The position numbers were made by a program, and so were the translations under genes. A DNA stretch of 64,000 bases from the NCBI GenBank assembly GCA_932294295.1, contig OW028579.1, positions 36,525,362-36,589,361 on the forward strand, read 5' to 3'. Shown piece after piece: positions 10,387 through 23,318 of this stretch (position 1 is its first letter; each line of letters begins with the position of its first letter). Below the pieces are notes generated by a model. The model saw nothing but the letters and a program-made list of their open reading frames with translations. It was not told the DNA's origin and searched no databases. The stretch is from Alitta virens. Its lineage: Eukaryota; Annelida; Polychaeta; Phyllodocida; Nereididae.

Positions 10387-10439
10387 AGTAAAAAGAATGA
10401 AATTGTATTTTTGCGAAATAATAAACATTTAAGTTCTCC

Positions 10440-10860
10440 AACCACCCAGATCATCCCCTGCCCAAAACTATTACTCTCTATCCCCCCCCCCATGTACCCC
10501 CAGACTACCAAATAACCCCCTCATACCCCCAGTTACCCCTATGTTCGTCCCCCCACCCAATTTTCCCCCTTGTCTATCAAATATCCCCCTTGTCTAACCC
10601 CATTGCCCCAGTTACCCACTATTTCCCCCAACCACCCTGATCATCCCCTGCCAAACACCATTACCCTCATCCCCCATGTACCCCCAGACTCCCAAATATC
10701 GACCTTGGCTATCCCCCATAGCCCCAGTTACCCCCATTTTACCCTTTACCCCCAATTGCCCCAAACCACCCCACTTACATTCCCCTACACTTGCCATTAT
10801 TCCCTGTATGGTTTCCTCGTAATCTTCCCATGCCACTTTCTAATATTCCTAAAACTCCCT
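10440..10860. repeat. C-rich low-complexity tract
   Basis: Degenerate CCCCCA-type repeats (for example ATCCCCTGCC and GTTACCCCCA) run through this stretch, strongly C-rich on the + strand. Open frames here (10570-10929 and opposite) are compositional and are not called genes. Confidence 0.7.
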
Positions 10861-10869
10861 GCCCTGGGG

Positions 10870-12815
10870 GTGTATCCTGACATGATGCCTTTAAATTTAC
10901 CACAGTTAAGGATCAACCGAGTTTATTGACCTGCTTTGAGACAATAACACTTAATTGCGATCGAATGTTAATTGTTAAGGGATATCATAACATTGTGTAA
11001 AGAGTTAGTTGAGCAGTTGCAAAGTGAAACATTAATGCCAGCCGGTTCTGAATATGGCTGTTGATGTAATGATCACACAGTAGACTACTACTTGCAATGA
11101 TACTTAAATAGGTCACTGTTGAAACAAATTCATTAAAAAGAATACTGAGCTGCCAGACCAAATGACATTCAGAAGTTGGAAATTGACATTATAAGTCCTT
11201 GAGTAGGTTCATCAGTTTGGTATGTCCAATACATGCATAGTTCTCCTTACACAATCATTTTTTTACATTGGTAACGTTTCACCAACATACAGTTGGCTTC
11301 ATTTGACATGTTACCAAGGTCCAAAGGAACTTTGCATATATTGACATGATAAGTTTTCAGCCTTTCGAAATCACTGCGTAACCAGTTAATGTAAAACCAC
11401 GTTCAAAACCTACATATTATGTGAGTACCCAGCAAACACTCAATATTCCAGCAACATTGTCCAAGGGTTGTACGAGTGTTGGTATTGTTTTGAAATTACT
11501 GCTATTTTACAGCCAAGAATGTTTTTGACAGTTATTACAGCAATTTTGAGGTAGTATTGATAATACACTGCAGTTGTGCACAAGGTCACCCATTACAGTA
11601 TGTCTCTGCAGTGTTGAAACAATATCATCATTTTGATGACAACAGGTCTTAGACAGTTATTGCAGTGGTGCCATTGCTATAACATTGCTGCAATATCGAT
11701 GCATGTTGTGCAGAGAGTTACATTTGTTATCCCCATTTACTATGTCAAGTACCATTGTTATATTAGATATATATAAACTTTTATTGACAAATCCATATCA
11801 AAAAGATACATGTATTATCAGCTATTATAAGGCCTTTGAACCTATTGTTTATATCACACCTGTTGCGTTGCATTTAGAGCTGATAACAGATAATATGATC
11901 AGGCTACTAACTGATAAGAGATGAATCAAGCTAATTTACTAAATTATGTAAGGGCTTTTTCCTTGTGATGGCAAATAGGGACTACTAGGTGCAAGTAATC
12001 TAATTACAAAACATTACAATGGAACCCCAACATGACCCGCAATTACGACCACTCAATAATGGGACCACAAACTGGAAGTACTTTGTCAAAAGTTTGCAAA
12101 ATGAAAACCATCACAGCTGTATGAATAATATTTCATTTATTTTTAATTATGGTCTAATTTGTCTCATAATTTGTGGGTTTCCAATGTAAGATACAAACCA
12201 AAGAATTTCCCATAATTGCCTTATTTGTCTTAGGTTACTTTATCTCACCCAAGCAGCAGATAATACGCCTAATTACTGACGACAAGAATTGCTAGTGGGC
12301 TGTGAAATATACCCCGAGGGGCGATACTAGTCATTTGGGGATGTTATGAATGCCAAAGTAGTAATAATATTCAAACTGAAATGCTCTTGTCAAAATACTA
12401 TCCACATAGCTACAAGTCCGCTGTAGGGTAACAAAGGCATACATGCAAAAATTTGGAAGTTTAACCTTGTGCGGGACCTAGCCTTTTAATATATATTTGC
12501 CACACAAAATACACCTGCTCTAGGTTTAGACATACCTCTTTTCTATTGCATCGCACTCAGATATTGATGATTTTTGCCAATTTTAATCGAAGTTTCCTTG
12601 ATCATCCACGATAGCCATTGCCGCCTAGTTCCACCAAAACTCACTAGAGGGCTTGGGCGACGTCACGGATTGATCAGTTTTGTGTAGACGTTATAAATTG
12701 GTGATTATTTGCTTATTCGCACAATAGGACACTTAAATCATACGGAAATGATATTTTAACTATTTTAACTATCAAATTTAAGACACTATGGACTGGAAAG
12801 AGCTATTTCAAAATA
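10870..12815. other. Intergenic stretch without a gene
   Basis: The only recognisable item is an inverted LINE 3' end (about 11760-11816, TATATAAACTTTTATTGACA). Diffuse ACATTG/TACTGCAATA-like motifs occur at 11440-11700. No gene seen. Confidence 0.5.
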
Positions 12816-12819
12816 ATCA

Positions 12820-14212
12820 TCCACCCATCATTAAACAGAAAATTAAGACAACAAAATAAAAATGTTATCTTCTGGGGGCGTTGAAGACATCTACTCCCAG
12901 AATGCCGTTGGGGGCATGGCAATGACGAATCCCTTGAACTAGCAAACGCGAATTTACAAATGCTCTTTGAAACGATGTTTCCAGTGGTATTTTCAGTGAT
13001 ATCTGAGTGCGATCTGATAGTGCAATAGATGCACTGTAGGTCGGTTCTGGCTACCATCCATAGTAAAACATTGAAATCATTGTCGTGACCATGTTAAACA
13101 TCGTATTAATATGTAGACAATTCTTTTAAGGTCTGTCATTTGCCAGAATGTTGTACCTACCAAGGAGCATCTGCTGATGTCCAAGCTTATTTGTATAATC
13201 ATAATGTCAGCCTACTCTTACGCATGTTTTAGACTGCATAAATTTAACTCAAAATGAGATTGGTAAATTAGATTCTGCTCAGGGCAAACTAGCTATCCAC
13301 CTGATGGGGAGATTATACAAGGTACTCTATTGTCAGAGATTATCTCACAAGGACTTTCAGCCTTTTTTGGTACATCTAGGACTTTACAATGTGATGGGCA
13401 TGTAGACTCTTTGTGCCATCTGCTGTACCATGAGAACTTCATCAGGCCATATTCTTAGGGTCACCTATTAGTACATTTCCTCAAAACAGCTCTGTGATGA
13501 TTTTACTAGTCGTAGACTCGTGTCAACTTGTTGTTTTTATTTATTTACACTGCTTTTATTTTCTGTTTTTACATTTGATATCATGTGATGATATTAACTG
13601 TATGTCTTATCCTAAACTGGAGGCTTAATGAAATAAATAAAAATAAAATTGACTATCATCCTCAATGAAATATCCCATCCACAGTGTAACATTGAAATCA
13701 TTATTTTGACTACCATCCTAAATGAAATATCCAGTATAGTACCATCCACGATGAAACATTACAATAAGCTACAATCCACAATGAAACAGAAATTAGGAAA
13801 ATAACATAAGGTCCCTACTATATACATTTAAATTTCCACCAAACTAAAATTGAAAAAGCTTAAAATGCTACCATCCATAGTGAAACATTGACCCCATTAA
13901 AAGCCAATGTTGTATTATATTACAATCCTCAATCAAATACAGTATATTACCATCCAAAGCGAAACACACAGCTAACACAACAACTACAACCACAATGAAG
14001 CAGTAAATTAGTACAAAAAAATAAAGTACTAGCCACATTTATATTACAACGGCAAACTTTTACTTTGCTCTTTGACAAAGCTAAAAATTACTACTATTTA
14101 CAGTGAAACGTCAGAAGTCATTATATTGAACTACCATCATTTACAACAGTGAAACATAAAATTTAATGAAATAAACATCCACCCATCATTAAACAGAAAA
14201 TTAAGACAACAA
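12820..14212. repeat. Dispersed degenerate repeats bounded by a 41-bp direct repeat
   Basis: CATCCACCCATCATTAAACA plus 21 more bases at about 12820 recurs at about 14167. Between them, variants of CTACCATCCATAGTGAAACA appear at least seven times (near 13053, 13676, 13740, 13868, 13948, 14098 and 14130), indicating an old, decayed tandem family. 13140-13650 looks like an inserted retroposon 3' part ending GAAATAAATAAAAATAAAA. Confidence 0.5.
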
Positions 14213-14467
14213 AATATCTTCCAGAAAGAAACTTTCAGTTATGACGGTATCGAATAATGAAAGACGTTCTTGTGGAGTGACATCTGAGTATGCATAAAAT
14301 TCAAACTTACCCAGCTTCCTTACTGCTCTTACCATACCAGTTGGCTCATTAGTATCCATGAACAACGTCATGGGTTTTAAATTTAAAAAATTGAATTAAT
14401 ATGTACATCTACTACTCACCCGGAATAGGCAATTAATGAACTATTCAAATTTCAATTACAGGAAAAG

Positions 14468-17400
14468 ATGAATTTTCACCTGGTGACTTTATTAGTCGTG
14501 CTGATTGCAATTCAGCCAACACAGAACTTCCAATTTCCAAGTATCGAAGAGTTTTTTAGAAATTTAAAACATGCAAAAGATGCTGAAAAAAGTGGAAACG
14601 TAAAGCTCAACTCCAGGGTGAAACGACAGAGCCCAAATATTGGTGATGACAGTCCCTACCCGTATGAAGTTAGGGCACAAAGGTCAGTATCTATCTATGC
14701 TGGAACAAGTACAGATCCCACCTTGGGAAAATGTGTAATACAGTAGAATGCTCTAAAATTGGTGTTTTGTTTCTTGATATGATGAAGACCAACTGCCATG
14801 CAAAATTTCATCTCCAAATTTTGAGTTTAAGTTTTGCCACCACCCACTTGAAGTTTCCATACAAATCGCAATAGAGCCAATAGACGACCAGGTCCTAAAA
14901 AGGCTAACAAAACAATGCTCCTTGGGAAACCAATTCCTGAACTCGTTCAACACAGAATCCTCAGCAAGGAAGATGTTCTAAAACATTTCCTCTATTTTTA
15001 AACATAGCACTTCCTATGCAGCAAACCCTCATGCCTGTATTGCTCAGCAAATGTACGAAAACAGTAACGAATGGTGAGAATGTCCATCAGCTTTCCTGGC
15101 CAAATTCCATGCACTCAGCCAGAATGCTATAGTCTTTTTGTAATAGTAGGATACATTTATATCACTGGTCAATCAAAAGGGCAATGAAACTTAAAACCTG
15201 GCTATTATATGATAGAGTAAAACTAGGTTTACATTAACTTATGTAGGACACTTCAGGAAAGGTGTGACAAAATTTTAGAATTTCATATAAAAACTGGCAA
15301 AATCAAATATGATATTTAGACCAATTCAAATTTTCCTAATAGTAGTATTACATAAAATTTCACATAACGTCAAATTAAAATAAATATTTACGTCATAAAC
15401 CAGTGATATTATATAAATGATAAGAATCAGTTGATACTGCACAAATTGTTGACACACTATCCCAGATTTTTGCAAACGCACACTCTTTTTTAGTAAGACA
15501 ATTGTGTGTTGAGACTGAACTCTGAGCTAAATATGATATTGTTTCGCATTATAGTCAGAGTTTCTGAACTGGTGTATAGACAGTGAAAAAAAACCTTTTA
15601 ACTCAACTGAAACAAAAACCACTGTATCATGGTGTCCGAGCCCATACAAATTTCTATGTCTATCATACCGCATATGGTAAAATAATATCATGAAACAAGA
15701 AGGTAGTATTGGTTCATATAATTATTTATCTATGCTAAATCTAGAGACATAGGAACATTGAAACTTTTAATTCCGTTCCTCAATTAGTGGAAATTGAAAT
15801 CATGCATGCGTGCCAATTAATTGTAATTAGGCTTTTAAGATAGTCAAGGTGTTCTTCAGATAGTTTAAATACATTTAAAACTACTGTTGAACCTGTTTAA
15901 CCAATTATTTTGGACAAAGATATTTCCAAGTTAGGACTTATTTGTTATGTGTTTATCTGGTGTAAAAAGTACGCTGAACATCCGTTAATATATATATATA
16001 TATATATAGACAATGATTTCATAATAAGCCAGATTTCTATTCGTATGTTCTTGTTACGAACAGCTTCTGATTGTTTATTATTTCAGCTTGCCAATGCTCC
16101 CAGATGAATCAGACATCAATTACCGCTACATGCCTGTCTTAGGAAATGGACAACTCTCTTCCACAGTTTACTCACAGCAGCTGTACCTTAATGGGCTTTA
16201 CAATGGAAAAGGAGGTAAGGTCAGTCAACAGGGGAAAAAAAGTGCAGGGAAGAAGGTTGTTATGACAAAAGGCTTTATTGTAATATTAACATTAATAAAA
16301 ATTCTTTATCTTAATTTTATGAATATCATTATATGCGAACTCTGTGTTTCCCATTCTCATGAAGTACAGGGGAAGTGGTTGTGTTATGCATAAAACATAA
16401 ACATTGAACTTTTACCTTTTATTCAATCTCTGGAAAGGTGGGTCACGTCACATTCGAGATGGCATTTTACAAGCATTAATATGGTTTTTGTAACAGTTAG
16501 ACTGGTCAGCAACATATTTAGACTGGTCCAGGGCCAGTCCTAGCTTGTGTGACCTAATGACACAATAAATAAAAACTGTTAGAACTTCATCTGATTCACT
16601 CACGATTGTGGATGATTAAGATGTCACAATGTTATGCTGCCACCTGGTGATTTATTTGCTGCATGTGTTGAGTGTCGATGTCTTGGTTTACTTAAAGTAA
16701 CATGAGCGTCACTCTGCTATATTTGGAATTAACACTTTTCAGCGGATAGTCACCGAGCTGATATCCCAGCAACTATAATGACGAGGCTGGTGCTGGACAA
16801 TGAAAATGAAGAAGGACAAACACAACGCTATTACTCCTTCAATGTGGACACTGGTAAGTTATACACAGGGGAGAATAAAATGTTTTCGTGCCTGGGATGG
16901 TAAGATACTTTGACAAATTGGTGGCAAATACCTATTAAAATGGATTTGTAAATTTCCAACTAACAGATTATTTTTATCAAATGTCAAATTTGCCTGCCAG
17001 TTGATGAAATATGCCTGAGAATAATATTCCCATGGTCATGCACTTTGTCCACCCCTATTTCACTGATACATCAGATACAGTTGTACTGCTTATAATGAAC
17101 TGTTAGGCTGTCGAAAAGTCCCCCTTTTTTTAACAGGTCTCATAATATACAGCCTATGACTGGTATGAAACATAGTCACTCTAAAAAAAAAATACAAAGG
17201 ATTGCAAGACATCATCTTCTGTCAAACCATGATCAATCCAAAAGACTTAACTTAAAATATGAAATGAATCTGGTTGTTCTTCTTCTATCATGGACATTGC
17301 CTGGAAAATGTTAATATTATTGTGCTTGAAATTATTAATCTGTTAAGTGCAATTCAATTTGCAGGTGTTTTCACAGAGACAATTGACCGCCGATTTTGTG

Positions 17401-20400
17401 CTAAGATATTACCTTGAAACTTTATTTCGATATTTATGCACTTAAAAAATACATAATTAATTAACTTATTGCATTACAAGTTACAGGTGTTTTCACAGAG
17501 ATAATTGACAATTTATTCAGTGCATTCCAAATTACAGGTGTTTTCACAGAGACAATTGACTGCCCGTTTGCATTAGCAGAACACAGGACTTACATTCACC
17601 AGAAATACATAAGAGTGCTTGTAACAGACATTCACATTGCACCAAAGGGACTGTATGGTGGGCAGTTCAACCTGGCTTATAGAAAAATTGAGGAATCTTC
17701 TGATATCAAATTTGACCCATTGCCGGATGACCTTGGTCTCAAGTAAGAAGTTATAAATATGCACTGTCTTACACAATCTTTGTTAAAATGGTAATTGCAG
17801 AGTTGCCCATTGGCAATGCCCAAATTCTATGGTGGTAAATGCACCAGATTTGGTCCAGTTTAAGTTGAAATATCAGAGGATTATCATGTTTATACATGTC
17901 TATGATAAAGGCGTACATTGCACCATCAGTCTTCTGCCTATTGTGGGGTGGGGGCCTAGGTCAGTGGTAGCGCGCTGGGCTTCCAACCACTGGGTACCGG
18001 GTTCAATTCCCGGTCGAGCCTATGTTGGATGGCTGTTTCATCCTTCGTCTCATTGCCATGGTCCCTACCTGTCCTAATTAGCCCATCAGGTCCAGAATCC
18101 ACCACCACCACTGCCTACTATTGTACCAGTATAATGGAAAATATACTTGAACTTGATTTTTCTAACTGGCCTATAATGCGTCAAATTGCGTCAGACTATT
18201 TAAACTGTCAAGAAAATACTTACAATGCAAAGAGTGAGACAGAGGCCAAATGCGTTGGTCTAACGATGAATGACTGAGAGTTGCAAGTTCTGTGACAGAA
18301 ATTAAAATCTATTAAAAATCTGCTGACATGTATGCAAATATATATGTTTTGGGCAACATGTGAATACTTATTTTATTCAGGCGATGGGAAGGTAAGACCA
18401 ACGAAACAGAGGCGGGTGAAACTCAGCAGACTGTTTCTGTGATGCATATGGCCAAGCCCTTATGTATTACTGTGTACCCTGGAAGTGTTCCTATTAACCA
18501 AACCATTCTAATGGCTGTTGACAAGCTACAAAGTGCAGCCCAAGCAGATATTACCGCAGCGAGAAGTGTTCTTTACAACAGTGGAAGTTATGCCTTATTA
18601 CAGGTAGGGTAAATTTTAAACATAAATCAGTATGACAAGTTGATTTTGTTTGGTCAAATAGAGCATAGCTAAGCTTGATTTCTTATTTCATCTCTAATAA
18701 GCCTGATTCGAGGCTTTTTGTAATCTTAATTTGGCTTTTTTATCGTCAAAAACCCATTGCCTTGAATGCCAGTCATAATACAGCATCCAGGCAGCATCAC
18801 AAGTCTTGCAGTGCGTCAGCAGCAACACCGTCTAAATGAGTACACAAGTTCTATTTTAGGGCTACATGTATTTATTGGCTCCCAAAACTGTGGTTACAGT
18901 TTAAAACTATTCGAGAATAATGACTAATTTAATATCATGATGAGTAATTTGGAATTAAGATCACTGCAACAATAAAAATAAGACGGATCACTACACGATG
19001 GTCAACGAATCCTAGGGTAAGCCTTAATTGTGTGATTTTGCCATAATAATATATTTTTTTTAATCCATTTTTCATTGACAGGAACATATGGACGCCTGGC
19101 GTAAAACATGGCAAAGAGGAAAGATTGAAGTAGAAGGTAACCTTCTCCAATCAAAAATTGTCAGGTTTTCACAGTACTACTTAATGTCAACAATGCCATC
19201 ACTGTTTGCTGAGCAACCTGCGCAGTACAATCAAGAGTATTACGGACCCACCAGAACAAGTCTGGGCAAAGGAGGGAAAGGCAGGGATTATCGGGTGAGT
19301 GAGTTGAATTATAAAGAAACCTGACCAATTGTTGATGACATTTTACAAATGAATACAATGTGATTGAAATCATAGCCACAGAAAACCATGGCAATGCTTA
19401 TTGAATAATATCATAGATTCTACCTTTAACTTTTAAATCAATTAAATTAGATTTGTAAAATCATACAAAAAACAAAAATAATAACAAATACAGATTAATT
19501 GACACTTGTACACATAAAGTATTATTCCCCAATTGCAGCCATATCACATGGAATAACGGGTGATATGGGCTGGGTGGTATGCTTTACTACCACACAATTA
19601 TTTTCACGCATTTCCCAAATTAGGAAGCTCAAGAAGTTGTTATTTCGGGTACGGCCGTAAAATTGCTGGCGCAACTACAGCTGATGAGACAGATGGATAC
19701 CAACCAACCTAAAAGTAGATGTATCTAGCTACATAATAACACTTAAATTGTTCAAATCGGACCATAATTGACGTTCATGCCGCTATTGGCGCTGCATTCA
19801 GTCTTGTTCCCATTCGAAATATTACCTGGAGTCGTGTACTTTCATTTAAATAACTTCATCAATTTCCATCCGATTTTAAAAATGTAAAGTTCCTATTGGC
19901 TAGAATTAACTGGGGACTAAATGGAAAACCACAACTCCTCACTGATCTGTCAAACAGATCACTGACTAGTGTGGTTTTCCTATAATATGTGATACAAACA
20001 AAATCATGTTGCAAGGAGAATTAAAAAAAAATAATGGTGCAATAATAAATGGTCAACTTTCTGCAAAGGCTGAATCTTATTTTCAGGGACACATGTTTTG
20101 GGACACAGAGATGTACATCTTCCCCACCTTTCTTCTGTTTCACCCTGACGTTTCTAAACAACTCCTCAGGTACCGAGCTGCAAAACAACCACAGGCCGAA
20201 CAGCACGCCAAGAATTATGGCCAACAAGGAATCAGGTATGATATTTTGGAATAGTCAAACCTCAATAAATGTCCACTTTTTTTATTATTTTTTTCATCAA
20301 TGGCAAGGAGCAGCATAAAATTGTCATTAGAAAGATAGATTCAAGATTTCAAAATTTAAGACTTGAAACTTGGAAGTAAACTGGAACTGTGAGGGGTTTT

Positions 20401-23285
20401 TATTTGTAACATTTCTTTCCAATTTTTGCTGCCCCAAGCTTTTTATGATAAACTATAACTAGAAAGCAAGTGACATTTTTTTATGGATCCTACTTAGGAC
20501 CAACCCTGGGAGAGCCGCTCAAGTAATCTTACCAATGACGTTGTCTAAACATTAGAATTGTTTATATTTGGTTCAAACATTTTATTTTATTTTATTTTAT
20601 CAATGAGCCAAAGGCTCAATAACAGGTTCAATCAGGGCTAGTATAATGTGCAAACTGCAAAAAGCCTGTGGCAGGAGACTTGTGAGTAAATTTAAAACTG
20701 GATGAATAATTGATCTATTGATGAACTTATTCTTTTTTTGTTTGTTTTTTTCATCAATGGTATGGAGCTCTGACATAGTGGAGTCTCTGTGTTCTTGCTC
20801 TGACATCTTGGAGTCTCTGTGTTCTTGCTCTGACATTGTGGAGTCTCTGTGTTCTTGCTCTGACATTTTGGAGTCTCTGTGTTCTTGCTCTGACATTTTG
20901 GAGTCTCTGTGTTCTTGCTCTGACATTGTGGAGTCTCTGTGTTCTTGCTCTGACATTGTGGAGTCTCTGTGTTCTTGCTCTGACATTGTGGAGTCTCTGT
21001 GTTCTTGCTCTGACATTGTGGAGTCTCTGTGTTCTTGCTCTGACATTGTGGAGTCTCTGTGTTCTTGCTCTGACATTGTGGAGTCTCTGTGTTCTTGCTC
21101 TGACATTGTGGAGTCTCTGTGTTCTTGCTCTGACATTGTGGAGTCTCTGTGTTCTTGCTCTGACATAGTGGAGTCTCTGTGTTCTTGCTCTGACATTTTG
21201 GAGTCTCTGTGTTCTTGCTCTGACATAGTGGAGTCTCTGTGTTCTTGCTCTGACATTGTGGAGCCTCTGTGTTCTTGCTCTGACATTTTGGAGTCTCTGT
21301 GTTCTTGCTCTGACATTGTGGAGTCTCTGTGTTCTTGCTCTGACATTTTGGAGTCTCTGTGTTCTTGCTCTGACATTGTGGAGTCTCTGTGTTCTTGCTC
21401 TGACATTGTGGAGTCTCTGTGTTCTTGCTCTGACATTGTGGAGTCTCTGTGTTCTTGCTCTGACATAGTGGAGTCTCTGTGTTCTTGCTCAACATCGTGG
21501 AGTCTCTGTGTTCTTGCTCTGACATCGTGGAGTCTCTGTGTTCTTGCTCTGACATTGTGGAGCCTCTGTGTTCTTGCTCTGACATTTTGGAGTCTCTGTG
21601 TTCTTGCTCAACATCGTGGAGTCTCTGTGTTCTTGCTCTGACATCGTGGAGTCTCTGTGTTCTTGCTCTGACATTGTGGAGCCTCTGTGTTCTTGCTCTG
21701 ACATTGTGGAGTCTCTGTGTTCTTGCTCTGACATTGTGGAGTCTCTGTGTTCTTGCTCTGACATTTTGGAGTCTCTGTGTTCTTGCTCTGACTAGCGCAT
21801 ATGGCGCCGAGTGCCTTAGATCATGTGGTATATTTCCGGCGGCGTGTAAAAGATCATGCACACTTAATAGAGAGAGTTTATGGTCATCTCGTAACATGGA
21901 TTTAAAAAATTTTTGCATTGATCTTGACGACGGTCGAACAATGTAGACAGTTCCGCCTTACTTAAGGGCATGATACTTCAATGTGACATCTATCTTGAGA
22001 GAGAGAGAGAGAGAGAGTATTTGCCAAATTTTACAATGGACGATATAAAATCTTTAATATATTTAATTTCAACATATTAACTTAAACTGCAAATTTTTCA
22101 TTTAACTTATCAACTTTTCTTGTACAATTTTGTGCGAATAAAATGATTGTTATGTTGTTATTATATCTTGGCTCTGTATGGTACAGTTGATAAGCAAATT
22201 GCTGAACATTACAGGTTTTGAAGAATTATCACCAATTTTACATACAATGTAATAGCAGATCATGATCTTATTTTAATGAAGTAAATACTCACATCATAGG
22301 AGTTCCAAATTACATTTGTGATATAATTTTGTCTCCATGCTGTGTGTAAAACAGCATATTTTCATTGTGATACTGATACAGGTGAATTCAGTTTGTACCA
22401 CTGCCTAGAAAACAGCTTTTGTGCAATTTATCACAAAACCTCACAAGTTTCCTTCTCCGATGTTGGCTTTGATAAATAATAGTTATATCCATCATAGTTG
22501 GGATTTAACTAACATTTTTGTTGGTTATATCCCGATGCTGAAGGCGGAGGGATATATCCAACGAAAATGTTAGTTAAATCCTGACAATGGGAATATAACT
22601 GACTTATACTCCATTAGGAATATTTACTAATTTGTTTGATTGTTTTGTATTAATGCCTTTATTATAGGGCAACAGTCTAAGTGGAGTATAACTGTGATTA
22701 TTGCATGAATTCATTGATTCAGATATCCTTGGGAATCTGCATATTCTGGCAATGACGTCACCCCGGACAGTTGCATCTCGTGTCGTGATCAACAAGTCTT
22801 TACGTCAGCTGCCGTCAGCTGGAGCATTCGCAATTACTGGTCTGCTACAAGAGATGCCGATTATTTGAGAAACCCGGACTACATAGGTTGTGATCTTACA
22901 AGAGATATTGCTGCTTTTTATGCTGGCTTAGCAACGTACAACAGCAGCAAAGAAAGATATGATATCAAAGGTAATTAAATATCAAACTTCTTAAATGCAG
23001 GGCGGATCCAGAAAATTCCAGACGGGGGGAGGGGGCGCCTGAAATTTTAATAACATTGCATATTGGCTGAAAGAGTAATGGCAGTAGTAGTAGTAGTAGC
23101 ATTAGTAGTAGTAGTAGCAGTATTAGTAGTAGTAGTAGCAGTAGTAGTAGTAGTAGTAGTAGCAGTAGTAGTAGTATCAGCAGTAGTAGTAGTAGTAGTA
23201 GCAGTAGTAGTAGTATCAGCAGTAGTAGTAGTAGTAGTAGTAGTAGTATTATTAGTAGTAGTAGTAGCAGTAGTAGTAGTAGTAT

Positions 23286-23318
<33 letters not shown>

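Noticed and set aside
10570..10929. Pro-rich 119-codon open frame
   Set aside because: Lies in a C-rich low-complexity tract with an equally open opposite strand.
20600..21918. Long open frames of Ser/Cys/Asp- or Glu/His-rich repeats (up to 408 codons)
   Set aside because: They come from a 30-bp tandem array open in nearly all frames, lie in an intron, and have no signal, start context or frame preference.
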